DNA from: Acidobacteriota bacterium
Lineage (GTDB): Bacteria; Acidobacteriota; Thermoanaerobaculia; Multivoradales; JAHEKO01
Length of the DNA stretch: 9,360 nt
NCBI GenBank assembly: GCA_024638355.1
Contig: JAHEKO010000107.1
Coordinates: 353-9,712 of the forward strand
Reading direction: 5' to 3'
Position numbers and translations under genes: made by a program. The notes under the pieces are model-generated. The model ran no database searches. It was given only the letters and a program-made list of their open reading frames with translations, and was not told the origin of the DNA. Shown here piece by piece: positions 5,602-9,360 of this stretch. Each line of letters begins with the position of its first letter. The first letter of the stretch is position 1.

Positions 5602-7121
5602 CTCGTCAGCCGGCGGTCGAGCGCCCGGTACTGGATCGCTTCGGCGACATGACCGGCGCCGACAGTCTCGTGACCTTCGAGGTCGGCGATCGTGCGCGAG
5701 ACCTTGAGGATTCGGGTCAGCGCGCGGGCCGAGAGGCCGAGCCGCTCGAAGGCGTTGTCGAGGAGCGACTGGGCGGCGTCTTCGAGCCGAACGAGTCTTC
5801 GCACCTGGCGACTGGTCAGGACGGCGTTGACCGCCCCCACCGCGTCCTCGCCCAGATGCCGCCGCTGGCGCTCACGGGCGGCGAGCACGCGGGCGGCTAC
5901 GACCGCGCTGCGCTCGCCGCTCTCGCCCTTGAGCTCGTCGAGGGTCAGCGCCGGCACCTCGACGTGAAGGTCGATGCGGTCGAGCAGGGGGCCCGAGATC
6001 CGGCTCCGGTAGCGGGCGATCTCGCTCGCGCTGCAGCCGCACTCGTGCCGCGGATCGCCGAGATGCCCGCACTTGCAGGGGTTCATCGCGGCCAGCAGGG
6101 TAAAACGCGCCGGGTAGGTGATGCGCGCCCGTGCTCGGACCACCGTGATGCGCGTTTCCTCCATCGGCTGGCGGAGGCCTTCGAGCGCGTCGCGCCGAAA
6201 CTCGGGCAGCTCGTCGAGGAAGAGGACGCCGAGGTGCGCGAGGGTGATCTCTCCCGGCCGCGGCATGGAGCCACCGCCGAGGAGGGCCGCCGGGCTGACC
6301 GAGGCGTGCGGCGCGCGAAAGGGGCGGTGGCGAACGAGCCCATCCGGCGGGCTCGAGGCGGCGAGCGATCGGACCTTCGTGACCTCGATCGACTCGGCGC
6401 GCGACAGCGGGGGCAGAAGCCCGGGGAGGCGGCGCGCGAGCATCGTCTTGCCGCTTCCCGGGGGGCCGATGAAGAGCACGTTGTGCCCCCCTGCGGCGGC
6501 GATCTCGAGCGCCCGCTTGGCGGTCTGCTGGCCGCGAACGTCGGAGAGGTCGGGAACGCCGGCACGGGCGGGCGGCAACAGCGGGGGAGTGCGCGCCACG
6601 GGGATGACGCGGACGCCCGCCAGATGCTCGATCGCCTCGCCGAGGCTGGCGATCGGAATCGCGGGCGCGCCGCCGAGCGCGGCCGCCTCGGCGCAATTCG
6701 AGGCGGGTAGGAGGAGCGCCCGAGCCTCGAGCCGGCGGCCGAGCTCGGCGATCGCCAGACTGCCCCGAATCGGCCGCACCCGGCCGCCGAGTCCCAGCTC
6801 GCCGCAGGCGACGACCCGCTTCAGGCTCTCGACGGGAAGCTGCCCGTAGGCGGCGAGCAGCGCGACGGCGATGGCGAGATCGAGGTGGTTGCCCGCTTTG
6901 GGGATGTCGGCCGGCGCCAGATTGATGGTGACGACCTTCTGCTCCAGATCGAAGCCGCAGTGCCGAATCGCCGTCCACACGCGCTCCCGGCTCTCCCGCA
7001 CGGCGGCGTCGGGCAATCCCACGATCTGAACCTTGGGGATCCCGTTCCGCACGTCTACTTCGACCTGGACCCGCCGGGCCTCGACGCCCCACGGGGTCGC
7101 ACCGGTAGCTCGCGCCAGCAT
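5598..7121 (-). CDS. comM: ComM/YifB-family AAA+ ATPase (Mg-chelatase-like)
   Basis: This 507-residue protein has the usual ComM/YifB length and domain order. In Vibrio cholerae, ComM is a hexameric helicase that drives branch migration when transforming DNA is joined to the chromosome; that role is assumed here by homology. Residues about 20-170 form the Lon-protease-like N-terminal domain, with VQIVGLPDAAVRESRERV at 31-48 and INLAPADIPKAGNHLDLAIA at 66-85. The AAA+ core has Walker A GPPGSGKT at 219-226, Walker B LFLDELPEF at 300-308 and SGPLLDRIDLHVEVP at 376-390. A Cys set (C349, C351, C361, C363) in the N-P-C-K-C-G segment is normal for the family and may bind metal. The C-terminal Mg-chelatase domain (about 405-505) ends with a helical lid containing L-S-A-R-A-L-T-R-I-L-K-V-S-R-T-I-A-D-L. 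No truncation or frameshift is seen. The ATG at 7121 has no Shine-Dalgarno but lies beside a -10-like box. It is cytoplasmic. Confidence 0.97.
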   Translation of the reverse strand: MLARATGATPWGVEARRVQVEVDVRNGIPKVQIVGLPDAAVRESRERVWTAIRHCGFDLEQKVVTINLAPADIPKAGNHLDLAIAVALLAAYGQLPVESLKRVVACGELGLGGRVRPIRGSLAIAELGRRLEARALLLPASNCAEAAALGGAPAIPIASLGEAIEHLAGVRVIPVARTPPLLPPARAGVPDLSDVRGQQTAKRALEIAAAGGHNVLFIGPPGSGKTMLARRLPGLLPPLSRAESIEVTKVRSLAASSPPDGLVRHRPFRAPHASVSPAALLGGGSMPRPGEITLAHLGVLFLDELPEFRRDALEGLRQPMEETRITVVRARARITYPARFTLLAAMNPCKCGHLGDPRHECGCSASEIARYRSRISGPLLDRIDLHVEVPALTLDELKGESGERSAVVAARVLAARERQRRHLGEDAVGAVNAVLTSRQVRRLVRLEDAAQSLLDNAFERLGLSARALTRILKVSRTIADLEGHETVGAGHVAEAIQYRALDRRLTS

Positions 7122-7126
7122 GCACG

Positions 7127-7132
7127 GTTATA
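7127..7132 (-). promoter_or_regulatory. Candidate -10 box (TATAAC) directly before comM
   Basis: The minus strand reads TATAAC five bases before the comM ATG, with no Shine-Dalgarno. Transcription from this box would start at about the first base of the start codon, giving a leaderless mRNA. It also suggests that comM has its own promoter 81 bases after the upstream phosphatase gene. Confidence 0.42.
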
Positions 7133-7184
7133 GGACGGCAGACCCATCCGCCGTCTCGCAAAACCCGGGCAAGGGAGTCACAAA

Positions 7185-7199
7185 GCGCCGTCGCGGCGC
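7185..7199 (-). terminator. Candidate hairpin terminator after the phosphatase-kinase gene
   Basis: On the minus strand GCGCCG, loop CGA and CGGCGC form a perfect six-pair GC stem that starts four bases after the TGA stop. It is followed by TTTGTG. The T-tract is short, so strength is uncertain. It would separate this gene from comM downstream. Confidence 0.45.
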
Positions 7200-7202
7200 C
7201 GA

Positions 7203-9116
7203 TCAGCGCTGCCCTGTTCTCTCGGAAGTTGCGTCCGCCCCGGCGGCCATTGCGTGCAAGCGCAAGATCCGCTCCTTGCGCTCGAGGAGTGCGTCGAGCT
7301 GGGCGTCGGTGAGGAGCCCGCCGAGCGCGGCCGCCAGCGCCGGGCCATCGAGCGCCGAGAGAGCGGTGGCGAGCCGAGGCGTAACTTCGAGGCCTTCATC
7401 GGCTCCCGCGGGCAGGTCGGTCGCGGTGGAAAAGGCCTTGGAGTGGTCGATGAGGTAGATGTTCGAGCCGCGCACCTGCGACAGGATGTCGGTGGGCTCG
7501 CGGAGGTGATTGCCGATCAGAGCGTCGAACACCCGGCAGCGCGCGAGCTGGCTTCTCACGGTCTCCGCTTCCCACAACGACAGGTTGTAGAAGCTGGCCT
7601 CCGCCTGGTCCACAGCCTCGTCGACCCAGGCCTGAAGCGAGCCCCGCTCGCCGTCGAGCTCTCGCGGGACCGTGACGGGAACCATGCCGAGACCGAGCAT
7701 CCGGTCCACCCGGTAGGCGGCGATCTCGTGCTGGAAGCGATCGGCCCCGCCCGGGGACTCGGCGGCCTGGCGCTCATCGACGCTCTTGAAGATGCCCCGC
7801 CGCGAGGTCCCGCCGAGCTCCAGGCGCACGAGGCGCGGGCGGGTGCTGCCCCGCCCCAGCTCGCGAGAGTCCACGACCTCGGCGCGCGAGAGGAAGAGCT
7901 CCTGCTCCTCGTCGGGGATGACCTGGGCCACGCGCGCCGAGATACCGCCGGGCGGCAGCTCGCGAATCGGACGCGTCTTCCGGTGGGTGCGCGGGTCGAG
8001 CACCAGGGCTTCGCCCTGCTCGACCACCAGCGCCAGAGGGCGGTCGCTCGCCACGATGCCGTGATCGAGCCGGAAGAGGCGGCCGTGGAAGCGTGAGGTG
8101 ATTCGATTGCCGCCGGTGAAGCTGTGAGCGACGACCATCGCCCGGGCGCCGATCAGATCGAGAGCCCGGTCGAGCCGGCGCCGCTCGATGCGCTCATCCT
8201 CTTTGGACAGGCCCCGGTACCAGAGGGGGCCGCCGCCGGTGAGGAGCGGATCGTCCTGGGTGCCGATGAAGGCCTCCGCGGCGAGCCGAACCTCGGTTTC
8301 GACCACCGGCTGCTCCAGCACGCGGTCGATCTCCTCACGAAGCTCGCCGAGGCTCATGGTCCGGGCGACGATCTGCCGCCGCTCGAGCGCCGCGCGCGCC
8401 TCCAGGTGGCGCTCGAGGGCGTTTCGGACCCCGCGATTGATCCCTTCGATGCCGAGCTCGGCCATGTCATCGGTGAGCCCACCGTGGACGTAGACGACGG
8501 CGTTGATCTTGACGATCGTCGGCAGGCCCATCAACCACCGGCCGTAGCGGCCGTCGGGCTCGAACATGCGCTGACGCGCGAAGAAGCCGCGGGGAAAGCG
8601 GCGGTTGAACTCGGAGTTGCGCTCGGACAGGTCTTGCTCCGAGGCGCCGATGCGGGAGAAATCGTTCCAGGCGGCCCGCCGCTCGCCCTTGGTCTCGTCC
8701 GCCGCGAAGCTCTCGTAGGAGACGGGATTCACGTCGCGCGTGTCGCGCATCAGGTTCATCGCCTCGTGATTCCCCAGCAGCACGTGGATCCTGCCGCCGG
8801 CGGCCTCGCTCTCGCCTTCGAGCCTCATCAGCAGCTCGAGCAGCTGCCGATCGCCGGCTCCCCGGTCGAGAATGTCGCCGGCGACCACCAGGTGGTCGGT
8901 GCCGCCGGTCCAACGGAGGTCGGTGTCGACCATGCCGGCCCCGTCGAGCAGGTCCACGAGCTTGTCGGGGCTGCCGTGCAGGTCGCCGACGGCGACGACT
9001 CTCGACACCCCGGAGAACTCCCACGCCGACGGCGCGGTAGGCGCGGGAGCGATCCCTCCCACCGCGGAGACGGCCGCGAGCAGCAGCAGTGCCGTGATCG
9101 AAAGTCCTCGCATCAT
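7203..9116 (-). CDS. Secreted PPP-type metallophosphatase fused to an atypical-kinase-like domain
   Basis: This 637-residue protein begins with a signal peptide (hydrophobic about 5-20). Residues about 38-355 are a calcineurin-like phosphatase of the PPP kind, closest in style to Shewanella-like phosphatases: GDLHG at 44-48, GDILDRG at 80-86, GNHE at 115-118, HGG with H211, PLWYRG at 297-302 and AHS with H331. All metal and phosphate ligands expected for activity appear present. Residues about 390-625 resemble the FAM20/PI-kinase/HipA-like kinase fold: GIFK with K444, HEIAAYRVDRMLGLGMVP with E464, GSLQAWV at 492-498, VFDALIGN at 529-536 and YLIDHSKAF at 554-562 with D557. The catalytic loop reads N-H-L-R-E-P-T-D-I-L where N-x-D-R-x-x-x-N is expected. 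The catalytic Asp is therefore L538 and the metal-binding Asn is D543, so this half may be a pseudokinase or regulatory domain. Two adjacent ATGs (9116, 9113) are possible starts. Location is probably periplasmic. The phosphatase call is firm; the kinase-like call is moderate. Confidence 0.85.
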   Translation of the reverse strand: MMRGLSITALLLLAAVSAVGGIAPAPTAPSAWEFSGVSRVVAVGDLHGSPDKLVDLLDGAGMVDTDLRWTGGTDHLVVAGDILDRGAGDRQLLELLMRLEGESEAAGGRIHVLLGNHEAMNLMRDTRDVNPVSYESFAADETKGERRAAWNDFSRIGASEQDLSERNSEFNRRFPRGFFARQRMFEPDGRYGRWLMGLPTIVKINAVVYVHGGLTDDMAELGIEGINRGVRNALERHLEARAALERRQIVARTMSLGELREEIDRVLEQPVVETEVRLAAEAFIGTQDDPLLTGGGPLWYRGLSKEDERIERRRLDRALDLIGARAMVVAHSFTGGNRITSRFHGRLFRLDHGIVASDRPLALVVEQGEALVLDPRTHRKTRPIRELPPGGISARVAQVIPDEEQELFLSRAEVVDSRELGRGSTRPRLVRLELGGTSRRGIFKSVDERQAAESPGGADRFQHEIAAYRVDRMLGLGMVPVTVPRELDGERGSLQAWVDEAVDQAEASFYNLSLWEAETVRSQLARCRVFDALIGNHLREPTDILSQVRGSNIYLIDHSKAFSTATDLPAGADEGLEVTPRLATALSALDGPALAAALGGLLTDAQLDALLERKERILRLHAMAAGADATSERTGQR

Positions 9117-9119
9117 CAG

Positions 9120-9125
9120 AAGTTA
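9120..9125 (-). promoter_or_regulatory. Candidate -10 box (TAACTT) before the phosphatase gene
   Basis: The minus strand reads TAACTT three bases before the first ATG (9116) and six bases before the second (9113). A leaderless transcript would fit the second ATG better. TAGACT at 9148-9143 is an alternative that would give a longer leader, but that leader has no Shine-Dalgarno. Confidence 0.3.
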
Positions 9126-9170
9126 GAACCGCTACGGCGCCGAGTCTATTCGAAGGCGGGGGCGGCTGTG

Positions 9171-9176
9171 TACGAT
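9171..9176 (+). promoter_or_regulatory. Candidate -10 box (TACGAT) of the Nudix gene
   Basis: TACGAT ends nine bases before the ATG at 9186, and no Shine-Dalgarno is seen. Hexamer and distance equal those before the kinase gene at 1790-1795. No clear -35 box lies upstream, in the 69-base region shared with the divergent phosphatase gene. Confidence 0.42.
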
Positions 9177-9185
9177 CGGCGCGTC

Positions 9186-9360
<175 letters not shown>

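Noticed and set aside
6025..6080. Cys cluster in ComM as a possible novel zinc insertion
   Set aside because: The N-P-C-x-C-G and later C-x-C pattern is a regular feature of ComM/YifB proteins.
5649..6710. A 353-codon plus-strand frame opposite comM
   Set aside because: The minus strand encodes all ComM motifs in order, and the plus-strand translation is compositional noise.
5872..7161. A 429-codon minus-strand frame overlapping comM
   Set aside because: It is an alternative frame of comM with an Arg-rich translation and no motifs.

Overview
The window is a very GC-rich, gene-dense bacterial chromosome segment with six complete protein genes and one truncated gene. No RNA gene, mobile element or CRISPR array was seen. 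The gene types fit Acidobacteriota (for example the Thermoanaerobaculia side): a multiheme cytochrome c, a stand-alone Hanks-type kinase, a sulfatase-fold lipoprotein ending in an ALGYL-like tail, and a metallophosphatase joined to an atypical-kinase-like domain. This assignment is an inference from protein style. Myxococcota or another high-GC phylum cannot be excluded.

Layout from left to right: a pentaheme cytochrome c (78-1682, minus) is divergent from a Ser/Thr protein kinase (1805-2635, plus). The kinase converges on a large sulfatase-fold lipoprotein (2632-4866, minus). That gene is divergent from a membrane-anchored SRPBCC/AHSA1 protein (4945-5601, plus), which converges on a ComM/YifB AAA ATPase (5598-7121, minus). 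ComM lies 81 bases downstream of a secreted PPP-type phosphatase with a kinase-like C-terminal half (7203-9116, minus). The phosphatase is divergent from an MTH1-like Nudix hydrolase (9186 to the window end, plus). All spaces between genes are shorter than 125 bases. Bases 1-77 hold the region downstream of the cytochrome stop, and no gene or convincing terminator is visible there.

The genes do not form one pathway. Strand switches at five of six junctions, so most genes are probably single transcription units. Four of the seven products carry a signal peptide, lipobox or membrane anchor, which gives the segment a cell-envelope bias. ComM (DNA branch migration in transformation) and the Nudix protein (probable nucleotide-pool cleaning) are the DNA-related pair.

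Three points stand out. First, the phosphatase is fused to a domain resembling FAM20/PI-kinase/HipA-like kinases whose expected catalytic Asp appears to be Leu. Second, both convergent gene pairs share one CTAG palindrome that supplies both stop codons. Third, genes without a Shine-Dalgarno sequence have a TANNNT-like box within about 3-12 bases of the start codon, three times as TACGAT, suggesting leaderless or very short-leader transcripts.
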